Numbered from the stretch's first letter, positions 1 to 4,242 are shown. The stretch is DNA of 5,047 nucleotides from an uncultured Candidatus Saccharibacteria bacterium (GCA_915070155.1 CAJZFK010000057.1:1-5047), one strand, 5' to 3'. Numbers and translations: made by a program. The notes: generated by a model not told the origin, from the letters alone.

Positions 1-381
1 TTTGGACTATCAGCCATTTCTGCGGTTTCATTGCCATCTACAGCTTCGGCCCAGGTAGCTGATGGTATTAAGACCGCCACAACATCGGAGATGCAAAACA
101 AAAGTATTAATGGGCCGAATGGTCTAATAAAATCAGTTGTTAACATCTTATTATGGGCTGTTGGTATTCTGTCAGTTATCATGATTATTTACTCTGGTCT
201 TCGCTATATTACTTCAGCTGGAGATGCCGCAAAGACGAAATCTGCTCAGAGCACACTTACCTACGCGGTTGTTGGGTTGATTGTAGCTGTTTTTGCTTGG
301 GCTATTGTCAACATAGTATTGGATCGGATTGGAGTTAAGACGTCGTCTAACTCTACGGACTCGTCTGTACCCTCTAATTAG
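1..381 (+). CDS. VirB2/TrbC-like pilin protein, 5' partial (paralog 1)
   Basis: A small secreted or membrane protein with the layout of VirB2/TrbC pilins: Sec signal, polar linker, two hydrophobic helices joined by a short polar loop. The frame is open from base 1, and the first 17 visible codons read as the end of a signal peptide finishing ASA before QVAD. The real start therefore lies left of the window; the TTG at 31 falls inside the signal peptide and is not a credible start. Of 126 visible residues, about 44-66 and 87-109 are membrane segments, joined by a loop with GLRYITSAG. A Ser/Thr/Asn-rich tail follows (SSNSTDSSVPSN). The core is clearly homologous to the products at 443-826 and 3489-3896. 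VirB2/TrbC proteins form the conjugative or type IV secretion pilus; whether this copy makes a fibre, a secretion channel or something else is unknown. No terminator follows, so transcripts may continue into the next paralog. Confidence 0.85.
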   Translation, partial: FGLSAISAVSLPSTASAQVADGIKTATTSEMQNKSINGPNGLIKSVVNILLWAVGILSVIMIIYSGLRYITSAGDAAKTKSAQSTLTYAVVGLIVAVFAWAIVNIVLDRIGVKTSSNSTDSSVPSN

Positions 382-382
382 T

Positions 383-411
383 TTTGCAAATAACAGATAA
401 AAATGTATAAT
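383..411 (+). promoter_or_regulatory. Sigma-70-type promoter for second pilin gene
   Basis: A TTTGCA -35-like box (383-388) lies 17 nt before a perfect TATAAT -10 box (406-411). This predicts transcription from about 418 and a leader of roughly 25 nt before the ATG at 443. The promoter begins right after the stop codon of the upstream paralog, so the second pilin gene can be expressed independently of the first. Confidence 0.7.
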
Positions 412-442
412 AGTAATATCATTAAACAAGGAGAAAATAACA

Positions 443-826
443 ATGAATAAATTAAAATTAATCTTGGCGGGACTACTGGTAGTACCAACTGTTGCTTTGG
501 CTGTAGCTCCAGCTGCAAGCGCTGAAGGAGACTTTACCCTAAATGGCGGCGTTAGCAGCGCGCAAGGAGAGGGTGTTGGTCAGGTATCTACAGATCCTGA
601 ATCTTTAGTTAAGAAATTTGTAAACATATTCTTGTTTGCCGTTGGTGCATTGAGTGTTATTATGCTTATCTGGGGTGGCATCCGCTACACCACTTCAGCC
701 GGTGATAGCAATAAGGTTCAGGCAGCTAAGAACACAGTTTTGTACGCAATTGTCGGTTTGGTGGTTGCAATCTTGGCATACGCAATCGTCAATATGGTTA
801 TCAGTAAGATTGCATCAGGATCATAA
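443..826 (+). CDS. VirB2/TrbC-like pilin protein (paralog 2)
   Basis: Complete 127-residue pilin-like protein. Residues 1-27 form a Sec signal peptide (MNKLK, hydrophobic core, APAASA cleavage site before EGD). A Gly/Ser-rich linker (28-54) follows, then membrane helix 1 (about 59-78), a polar loop (80-97, with RYTTSAGDSNK) and helix 2 (about 98-120). Mature size is about 100 residues, in the VirB2/TrbC range. The start is fixed by an AAGGAG Shine-Dalgarno at 428-433, 9 nt before the ATG, the best ribosome binding site in the window, which suggests strong expression. It has its own promoter and its own terminator (841-873), so it can be monocistronic. Known for the family: VirB2/TrbC subunits assemble into type IV secretion pili. 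Inferred: a surface fibre or secretion component here; no VirB4, VirB6 or VirD4 gene is in view to confirm a secretion system. Confidence 0.88.
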   Translation: MNKLKLILAGLLVVPTVALAVAPAASAEGDFTLNGGVSSAQGEGVGQVSTDPESLVKKFVNIFLFAVGALSVIMLIWGGIRYTTSAGDSNKVQAAKNTVLYAIVGLVVAILAYAIVNMVISKIASGS

Positions 827-840
827 TCTTTCCTATTAAT

Positions 841-873
841 AAAAAAGAGCCTCGCTGATGAGGTTCTTTTTTT
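841..873 (+). terminator. Intrinsic terminator after tandem pilin genes
   Basis: AGAGCCTC (846-853) pairs with GAGGTTCT (860-867) around a 6-nt loop, with one G-U pair; flanking A and T runs extend the stem. A run of seven T (867-873) follows. It lies 14 nt past the pilin stop codon. Confidence 0.85.
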
Positions 874-880
874 GTGGCTA

Positions 881-913
881 AAAAAAAATACCGCCAACTT
901 GTGACGGTATTTT
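881..913 (-). terminator. Intrinsic terminator of the Hsp20 gene
   Basis: Read on the minus strand, AAAATACCG (913-905) pairs with CGGTATTTT (893-885) around a short inner hairpin, and the transcript ends in a U run encoded by the A tract at 881-888. It begins 14 nt past the hsp20 stop and sits back to back with the terminator of the convergent pilin transcript. Confidence 0.8.
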
Positions 914-927
914 CTGTGAAATGGTTT

Positions 928-1422
928 TTACAGAACTTGAATCTTCTTTGCTTTTTCTTGCTTTATCTTTTCAAAAGTAATTGTCAAAACGCCATCTTTT
1001 AATTCTGCCTTAACGCCTTCTTCATTTACAGCGGTTGGCAATGCTAATGTACGACTGAATTCGCCCCAGTAGCATTCTTGGATGTGCCATTGGCGAACAT
1101 CTGCTTCGTCACCGCTAGACAGTGTACCGCTAATTGTTAAGATACCGTCAGAAATGCTTACGTCTAGGTCGTTTCGGTCTACGCCGGCAGTACGAGCTTT
1201 GATAACTAGGTTATTTTCTGTCTCAAAAACGTCAACAGCCAATTGACCCATTGCGTCATCAGCTTCATCTTCCCAATTGTCGTCGGATCGTGTTGTTGGT
1301 GTACTGTTGCTTCTACTGTTGTCGTCGTCAAAACCAGGTAGCAGATCGTCGTTATCATCGTCAATAAACGCCGCAGCCAATTCCTGTTCTGTTAGTAATG
1401 TATCATCTTGCTTTCGGGCCAT
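928..1422 (-). CDS. hsp20: Hsp20/alpha-crystallin small heat-shock protein
   Basis: ATP-independent holdase chaperone that binds unfolding cytosolic proteins and forms oligomers. The 164-residue product has an alpha-crystallin domain at about 60-152. It begins GQLAVDVFETEN, contains DLDVSISDGILTISG, and ends with the signature AELKDGVLTITFEK. The C-terminal IQV (161-163) is the I-x-I/V tail motif that docks into a neighbouring subunit. The N-terminal arm is unusual: residues 21-56 are dominated by Asp, Asn, Ser and Glu and look disordered, where many Hsp20 arms are hydrophobic. I chose ATG 1422 because GGAGG (1432-1428) lies 5 nt upstream; a GTG at 1434 would extend the protein by four residues, but that GTG overlaps the Shine-Dalgarno. 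It has its own promoter and terminator and is divergent from the ComF gene. No CIRCE element is visible, so heat regulation, if any, uses another route. Confidence 0.95.
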   Translation of the reverse strand: MARKQDDTLLTEQELAAAFIDDDNDDLLPGFDDDNSRSNSTPTTRSDDNWEDEADDAMGQLAVDVFETENNLVIKARTAGVDRNDLDVSISDGILTISGTLSSGDEADVRQWHIQECYWGEFSRTLALPTAVNEEGVKAELKDGVLTITFEKIKQEKAKKIQVL

Positions 1423-1465
1423 AATTTCCTCCACTTTTATAATAGGCTCATTGACAAAGTCTTTA

Positions 1466-1493
1466 TTAGTATAACTGTAATATGCGTTATAAT
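1466..1493 (+). promoter_or_regulatory. Candidate promoter of the ComF gene
   Basis: A perfect TATAAT (1488-1493) is preceded after 16 nt by a weak TTAGTA (1466-1471). The predicted leader is about 27 nt. An exact TTGACA at 1451-1456 is too far from this -10 box (31 nt); it could instead serve TGTAAT at 1476-1481 with a long 19-nt spacer. Which pair is used cannot be decided from sequence. Confidence 0.4.
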
Positions 1494-1496
1494 CAA
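1468..1496 (-). promoter_or_regulatory. Promoter of the Hsp20 gene
   Basis: On the minus strand, TTGATT (1496-1491) is followed after 17 nt by TATACT (1473-1468). Transcription would start near 1461 and give a leader of about 40 nt ending in the GGAGG site. The -35 box overlaps the candidate -10 box of the divergent ComF gene. Confidence 0.6.
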
Positions 1497-1526
1497 CAGA
1501 GAAAGGCTTAAAACGTAAAAATTACA

Positions 1527-2201
1527 ATGTTTGACACGCTATTATCAATCATCGCTCCTCACCACTGTTATAAGTGTGGTAAAACGGGTGATATTTTATG
1601 CTTAGATTGTAAAAAATACATCATCAGTCGGAAGTATGATATGTGTGTATTATGTGGTGATTTATTGGAGAATGGCAATTTATGTAAAAAGCATAAGCTC
1701 CCCTGTGATATGATCTGGTGTTTTTCACGACGTACAGGTGTTGTTGCAAAGATGATTGATGATTATAAGTTTAACCGCGTTCAGGCGGCGGCTGATTTAC
1801 TAAGCGAATTCTTAGACGAAGCTCTGCCTGAATTGCCGTCAGATGCGGTAATTGTACCAATCCCTACAATTTCTAAGAATATTCGGCGTCGTGGATTTGA
1901 TCATATTCGAAAAATTGCTATTAAACTATCTCGACGTAGAAAAATAGAATATTGTTCCCTGCTCCGGCGCAGAAATAACGTCACTCAGCACTTTACGAAG
2001 TCTTCCGCCCAGAGAAAACGTCAAGCAAAGGAGTTTTTTGAAATTGCGGGTAAAGTTGATAAAAATAAGCGATATATCATTATTGATGATATATTTACGA
2101 CTGGCTCAACTGTATTAGCGGCGGCGGAATGTTTGAAGAAAAATGGCGCCAAACACGTGGAAATTGCGGTTATTGCCAGGCACGGGCGCCCGAAGTTATG
2201 A
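1527..2201 (+). CDS. comF: ComF family phosphoribosyltransferase-like protein
   Basis: A 224-residue cytosolic protein with ComF/ComFC architecture. An N-terminal zinc-binding region carries CYKC (14-17), CLDC (25-28), CVLC (40-43) and a further C53/H56. A type I phosphoribosyltransferase fold follows: VPIPTISKNIRRRGFDHI (110-127) is the conserved ComF P-I-P...RGF segment, TQHF...R...AKEFF (153-171) the next conserved block, and IIIDDIFTTGST (184-195) the PRPP-binding loop with its two Asp and TTG. In naturally competent bacteria ComFC is needed for DNA uptake or processing of incoming single strands; its reaction is not settled, and nucleobase salvage is an alternative role. The ATG is the only start after an in-frame stop at 1509-1511, but no proper Shine-Dalgarno is seen: AAAGG at 1502-1506 is 20 nt away. 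Its last 6 bp overlap rlmH tail to tail. Confidence 0.93.
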   Translation: MFDTLLSIIAPHHCYKCGKTGDILCLDCKKYIISRKYDMCVLCGDLLENGNLCKKHKLPCDMIWCFSRRTGVVAKMIDDYKFNRVQAAADLLSEFLDEALPELPSDAVIVPIPTISKNIRRRGFDHIRKIAIKLSRRRKIEYCSLLRRRNNVTQHFTKSSAQRKRQAKEFFEIAGKVDKNKRYIIIDDIFTTGSTVLAAAECLKKNGAKHVEIAVIARHGRPKL

Positions 2202-2648
2202 GTGATGATAATGACTGCCGCGATGGATTTCTTGGGCGCGATACAATTGCTCAGCTAAAATAAGACGAACTAATTGGTGTGGAAACACTAAGTTTGATAA
2301 CGACCAGACGACGTTGGATTTTTGGCGCAAATCGCTGGTAACTCCGTAAGCGCCACCAATGATGAAAATAATATGCTTATTGATGTTGTCTGTAATTAAA
2401 TTAGATAATTCCGGCGATGATAAGTTTTTACCGCGCTCATCGAGCAAAATAACGAAGTTGTCCGAATTGAGGCGTGAAAAAATACGCTCAGACTCTTCCT
2501 GGCGCGCTCTGTCGCCTTCAAAGCTTGAATGCGGTAGAATAATCATTTCCGCAGCAAATGGTGCTCGTAGACGCTCTAAAAAACGAAAAATGCCTGGCTG
2601 AACCCAGGCTTCGTGCTTTTTTCCGATTGTTATAATGGTGATTTTCAT
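2196..2648 (-). CDS. rlmH: 23S rRNA (pseudouridine1915-N3)-methyltransferase RlmH
   Basis: SPOUT-class methyltransferase that uses S-adenosylmethionine to methylate pseudouridine 1915 in helix 69 of 23S rRNA, on assembled ribosomes. The 150-residue product is slightly shorter than the usual 155-160. Family marks are all present: MKITIITIGK start, LLDERGK (68-74), the FIIGGAYG cofactor loop (95-102), SLSNLVFPHQLVR (116-128), LAEQLYRA (131-138) and the C-terminal YHH (147-149). I start it at the ATG at 2648. The frame stays open through the upstream tRNA gene, and the extra 30 residues would be translated tRNA. There is no Shine-Dalgarno; the ATG lies 8 nt behind the CCA end of tRNA-Ser, so it is most likely co-transcribed with the two upstream tRNA genes and released by tRNA processing. 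Its stop overlaps the convergent ComF gene by 6 bp with no terminator visible. Confidence 0.95.
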   Translation of the reverse strand: MKITIITIGKKHEAWVQPGIFRFLERLRAPFAAEMIILPHSSFEGDRARQEESERIFSRLNSDNFVILLDERGKNLSSPELSNLITDNINKHIIFIIGGAYGVTSDLRQKSNVVWSLSNLVFPHQLVRLILAEQLYRAQEIHRGSHYHHS

Positions 2649-2656
2649 AATATCTA

Positions 2657-2744
2657 TGGCGGAGAGAGAGGGATTCGAACCCTCGATGAGTTGCCCCATA
2701 CCGCTTTTCGAGAGCGGCCAGTTCAACCACTCCTGCACCTCTCC
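2657..2744 (-). tRNA. tRNA-Ser(CGA)
   Basis: An 88-nt class II tRNA with encoded CCA (2659-2657). The acceptor stem starts GGAGAGG and closes with a G-U at its inner pair; the discriminator is G73, as usual for serine. The anticodon loop CTCGAAA places CGA at 2710-2708, which reads UCG. The long variable arm ATGGG/CTCAT is capped by a GCAA tetraloop (2699-2686), and the T arm is GAGGG-TTCGAAT-CCCTC. It lies between tRNA-Arg (12 nt upstream) and rlmH (8 nt downstream). Confidence 0.97.
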
Positions 2745-2756
2745 ATAAAGCTAATG

Positions 2757-2833
2757 TGGTACACCCGGCAAGATTCGAACTTACGACCTCTGGCTCCGCA
2801 AGCCAGCGCTCTATCCAGCTGAGCTACGGGTGC
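2757..2833 (-). tRNA. tRNA-Arg(GCG)
   Basis: A 77-nt tRNA with encoded CCA. The body resembles bacterial tRNA-Arg for CGN codons: 5' half GCACCCGTAGCTCAGCTGGA, with A20 in the D loop, C35, and discriminator A73, all expected arginine identity elements. The anticodon stem CTGGC/GCCAG encloses loop TTGCGGA, so the anticodon is GCG (2799-2797), reading CGC and probably CGU. Most bacteria use ACG here, with A34 deaminated to inosine by TadA. The first acceptor pair is G1-U72, not G-C. It is the first gene of the apparent tRNA-tRNA-rlmH transcript. Confidence 0.95.
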
Positions 2834-2837
2834 ATAC

Positions 2838-2854
2838 AGCCTTTTGAAAAGGCT
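2838..2854 (-). other. Perfect inverted repeat just upstream of tRNA-Arg
   Basis: AGCCTTTT and AAAAGGCT flank a single base and can fold into a 7-bp hairpin with a 3-nt loop. It lies 4 nt before the 5' end of tRNA-Arg, inside the transcribed leader. No U run follows on the minus strand, so it is not a typical terminator. It could influence 5' processing or stabilise the leader; its role is unknown. Confidence 0.45.
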
Positions 2855-2904
2855 ATAATAAAAATATAAGGTACCTTCATTGCTATAAAGCACTGAACTT
2901 TTGT

Positions 2905-2933
2905 ATTCTACCACATAAAATATAGTCAATCAA
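2905..2933 (-). promoter_or_regulatory. Promoter of the tRNA-Arg / tRNA-Ser / rlmH transcript
   Basis: On the minus strand TTGATT (2933-2928) is followed after exactly 17 nt by TAGAAT (2910-2905), which is preceded by TGG and so carries an extended -10 (TGn). Transcription would start near 2898, giving a leader of about 65 nt before the tRNA-Arg 5' end. The -35 box begins 2 nt after the stop codon of the upstream membrane protein gene, whose transcript has no visible terminator and could also read through. Confidence 0.7.
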
Positions 2934-2934
2934 G

Positions 2935-3453
2935 CTATAGCTTTATCAGCCGAATAAACTTCTCTAAGGCGTCTGGTTTAATTTCTTGCATTGGTAGGCG
3001 TGCTCCGAGCATGTCGACGATTCTCTCGCCTTCTGCTTCGGAAAAGTAAATAGTTAAACCTGGCGAAAATCGCTTTACTGGCAATAATAGAATCGAATGT
3101 TGGTTGTTCTCATGGATTAATCCAAATGCACGAAATTCGCTAAAATCGTGTAAAACATCGGCGATGTAAATACCTTTGGGGCTAATCGCGTAGTTTATTA
3201 CTTGTGGAGTTTTGTTTGATAATACAAACAAGGCTACAGCCATAATTGGCAATAAAACAGCGAAAGTCCAGTTCTTAAACACCAAAATTGCCAAAGCCAT
3301 TAATCCTATCAACACAATTACAAAAAACACGTACCACAATTTACCGCGCTGAACCTGCACGCCTTCTGGCGCGTTCCAAGCTATTGGCTCGGTTAAATCA
3401 ATCCTGTCGGGTGATGGCGCTTCAAAGTCTTGGTTTTCTGGACTATCATTCAT
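2935..3453 (-). CDS. Two-helix membrane protein with C-terminal soluble domain, unknown function
   Basis: I do not recognise a named family. The 172-residue product has an acidic, Pro-containing cytosolic N-terminus (1-36). Two adjacent membrane helices (about 40-58 and 62-79) follow, separated by a tight KNW turn, then a soluble domain of about 90 residues. That domain reads INYAISPKGIYI...FSEFRAFGLI...ILLLPVKRFSPGLTIYF and ends in an amphipathic segment. The pattern of short strands, with a 'what is seen at this membrane' style spacing after two helices, resembles bacterial PH-like membrane proteins; this is a guess from topology, not a motif match. Start ATG 3453 is firm, since an in-frame TGA lies at 3468-3466 and nothing usable lies between. 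There is no Shine-Dalgarno: the -10 box ends 6 nt before the ATG, predicting a leaderless mRNA. It follows the third pilin paralog by 35 nt on the same strand, so a shared envelope role is possible. Confidence 0.8.
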   Translation of the reverse strand: MNDSPENQDFEAPSPDRIDLTEPIAWNAPEGVQVQRGKLWYVFFVIVLIGLMALAILVFKNWTFAVLLPIMAVALFVLSNKTPQVINYAISPKGIYIADVLHDFSEFRAFGLIHENNQHSILLLPVKRFSPGLTIYFSEAEGERIVDMLGARLPMQEIKPDALEKFIRLIKL

Positions 3454-3459
3454 GACGTT

Positions 3460-3488
3460 AGTATATCACGATGAGAATTAGTGAACAA
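3460..3488 (-). promoter_or_regulatory. Extended -10 promoter predicting a leaderless mRNA (two-helix protein gene)
   Basis: TATACT (3465-3460) is preceded by TGA, an extended -10, and by a weak TTGTTC -35 (3488-3483) at 17 nt. The -10 box ends 6 nt before the ATG at 3453, so transcription should begin at or within a base or two of the A of the start codon. The promoter occupies the 35-nt gap behind the pilin gene. Confidence 0.6.
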
Positions 3489-3896
3489 TTAAACGTTAGT
3501 GGTTGATCCGCCACTCAAAGCTGCGCCAAGAATAAAGTTAATAATCGCGTAAGCAAAGACCGCAACCAATAGACCGATAATCGCGTATAAAATTGTGTTT
3601 TTTGCGTTTGTGACAGATTCTTTTTTACCGCCAGATATTACATAGCGGAAACCGCCGAAGATTAGCATAACGACACTTAAGACACCGACACCGAATAGCA
3701 TAATGTTGATGGCTCGCTTTACGATTGATGAATCGCCATTAGCTAAGTTGGATGGTGTATTGTCACCGCGTGCTGCGTTAATTCCAGCTGGCGCACCGCC
3801 CTCACCTAACGCGGAAACTGGAGCAGTTACCAAAGCTACACCGAATCCGATTGTAAGTAGTCCTGTTATAATTTTAGAAATATATTCTTTTACCAT
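3489..3896 (-). CDS. VirB2/TrbC-like pilin protein (paralog 3)
   Basis: A 135-residue pilin-like protein with the same plan as the tandem pair at the left end. The Sec signal peptide covers 1-29 (MVKEYISK, hydrophobic core, APVSA cleavage site). A Gly/Ala/Asn-rich linker (30-57), helix 1 (about 62-82), a polar loop (83-101, with FRYVISGGKK) and helix 2 (about 102-122) follow, then a short Gly/Ser/Thr tail. The core shares the pattern N-I-x-L-x-x-V-G-x-L-S-V and the NT-x-x-YA-x-x-GL-x-x-A block with the other two copies. The loop is more basic (KKES where the others have acidic DSNK or DAAK), and the gene lies on the opposite strand 2.7 kb away, so it is diverged and may be a specialised subunit. 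The ATG has no Shine-Dalgarno; a perfect TATAAT ends 6 nt upstream, predicting leaderless translation, in contrast with paralog 2. Confidence 0.87.
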   Translation of the reverse strand: MVKEYISKIITGLLTIGFGVALVTAPVSALGEGGAPAGINAARGDNTPSNLANGDSSIVKRAINIMLFGVGVLSVVMLIFGGFRYVISGGKKESVTNAKNTILYAIIGLLVAVFAYAIINFILGAALSGGSTTNV

Positions 3897-3902
3897 AATT
3901 CT

Positions 3903-3932
3903 ATTATACCCTATTTGCGATAAAGCTATTAA
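3903..3932 (-). promoter_or_regulatory. Promoter predicting a leaderless mRNA (pilin paralog 3)
   Basis: A perfect TATAAT (3908-3903) ends 6 nt before the ATG at 3896, placing the expected transcription start on the start codon itself. The -35 is weak; TTAATA (3932-3927) at 18 nt is the best candidate. The same -10-N6-ATG spacing recurs at the next gene downstream. Confidence 0.6.
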
Positions 3933-3955
3933 TAATTACACTTCTATGATACACT
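3927..3955 (+). promoter_or_regulatory. Candidate promoter for the tRNA-Ser pair
   Basis: TACACT (3950-3955) is preceded by TGA, making an extended -10 (TGn). A weak TATTAA (3927-3932) lies 17 nt upstream. Transcription would start near 3962, a few bases before the tRNA. TATGAT at 3945-3950 is an alternative -10. The region is shared back to back with the promoter of pilin paralog 3. Confidence 0.4.
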
Positions 3956-3968
3956 AAATAGTGAATTT

Positions 3969-4061
3969 GGAGGAGTACCCAAGTGGCTGAAGGGGACGGT
4001 TTGCTAAATCGTTAGTATGGAGAGATCTGTAGCGGGGGTTCGAATCCCCCCTCCTCCGCCA
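3969..4061 (+). tRNA. tRNA-Ser(GCT)
   Basis: A 93-nt class II tRNA with acceptor GGAGGAG/CTCCTCC, discriminator G and encoded CCA (4059-4061). Anticodon stem ACGGT/ATCGT encloses loop TTGCTAA, so anticodon GCT (4003-4005) reads AGC and AGU. The long variable arm TATGGA/TCTGTA (4016-4031) is capped by a GAGA tetraloop. It is first of a pair, 17 nt ahead of tRNA-Ser(TGA). Confidence 0.97.
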
Positions 4062-4078
4062 AGATTCAGAGATAGTAC

Positions 4079-4168
4079 GGAAGGGTGACCGAGTGGTTGA
4101 AGGTACCGGTCTTGAAAACCGGCGTGCGGTAAAACGTACCGAGGGTTCGAATCCCTCCCCTTCCGCCA
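4079..4168 (+). tRNA. tRNA-Ser(TGA)
   Basis: A 90-nt class II tRNA with acceptor GGAAGGG/CCCTTCC, discriminator G and encoded CCA (4166-4168). Anticodon stem CCGGT/ACCGG encloses CTTGAAA, so anticodon TGA (4113-4115) reads UCA and related UCN codons. The variable arm stem is GTGCG/CGTAC. It is probably co-transcribed with the preceding tRNA-Ser(GCT) and ends at the terminator 20 nt downstream. Confidence 0.97.
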
Positions 4169-4188
4169 AAATAGTGCTATTGAAGTCG

Positions 4189-4222
4189 AAAAATAGGAGA
4201 TTCATACGGATCTCCTATTTTT
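4189..4222. terminator. Bidirectional intrinsic terminator
   Basis: AAAAATAGGAGAT (4189-4201) pairs perfectly with ATCTCCTATTTTT (4210-4222) around an 8-nt loop. The A tract on the left and T tract on the right give a U run in both directions. It can therefore end the plus-strand tRNA-Ser transcript and the minus-strand VanZ-RDD transcript, whose stop lies 20 nt to the right. Confidence 0.85.
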
Positions 4223-4242
4223 GTTGGTTACGATGGAGATTT

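Noticed and set aside
31..33. TTG start for the first pilin gene
   Set aside because: Codons before it encode a hydrophobic signal peptide in the same open frame, so the gene starts left of the window.
1423..1434. GTG start for Hsp20, four residues longer
   Set aside because: The GTG overlaps the GGAGG ribosome binding site of the ATG at 1422 and would itself have no site.
2183..2192. CGGGCGCCCG palindrome near the comF end as terminator
   Set aside because: No loop space and no T run on either strand; it lies inside coding sequence.
2649..2738. 30-residue N-terminal extension of RlmH
   Set aside because: The extension is translated tRNA-Ser; RlmH homologs begin at MKI, matching the ATG at 2648.
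2613..2822. Open frame with GERGIRTLD and RQDSNLRPLAPQASALS on the plus strand
   Set aside because: This is the antisense translation of tRNA-Ser and tRNA-Arg, a well-known false protein type in databases.
2723..2929. Minus-strand open frame containing APVAQLDRALACGARGRKFE
   Set aside because: Translation of tRNA-Arg in its sense strand; another recurrent false annotation.
2932..2943. 12-bp palindrome AAGCTATAGCTT across the stop of the two-helix protein gene
   Set aside because: A short A/T-rich palindrome is expected by chance and has no partner or function visible.
3954..4205. Minus-strand open frame with AEGEGFEPSVRFTARRFSRP and GDSNPRYRSLHTNDLA
   Set aside because: It is the reverse translation of the two plus-strand tRNA-Ser genes, not a protein.
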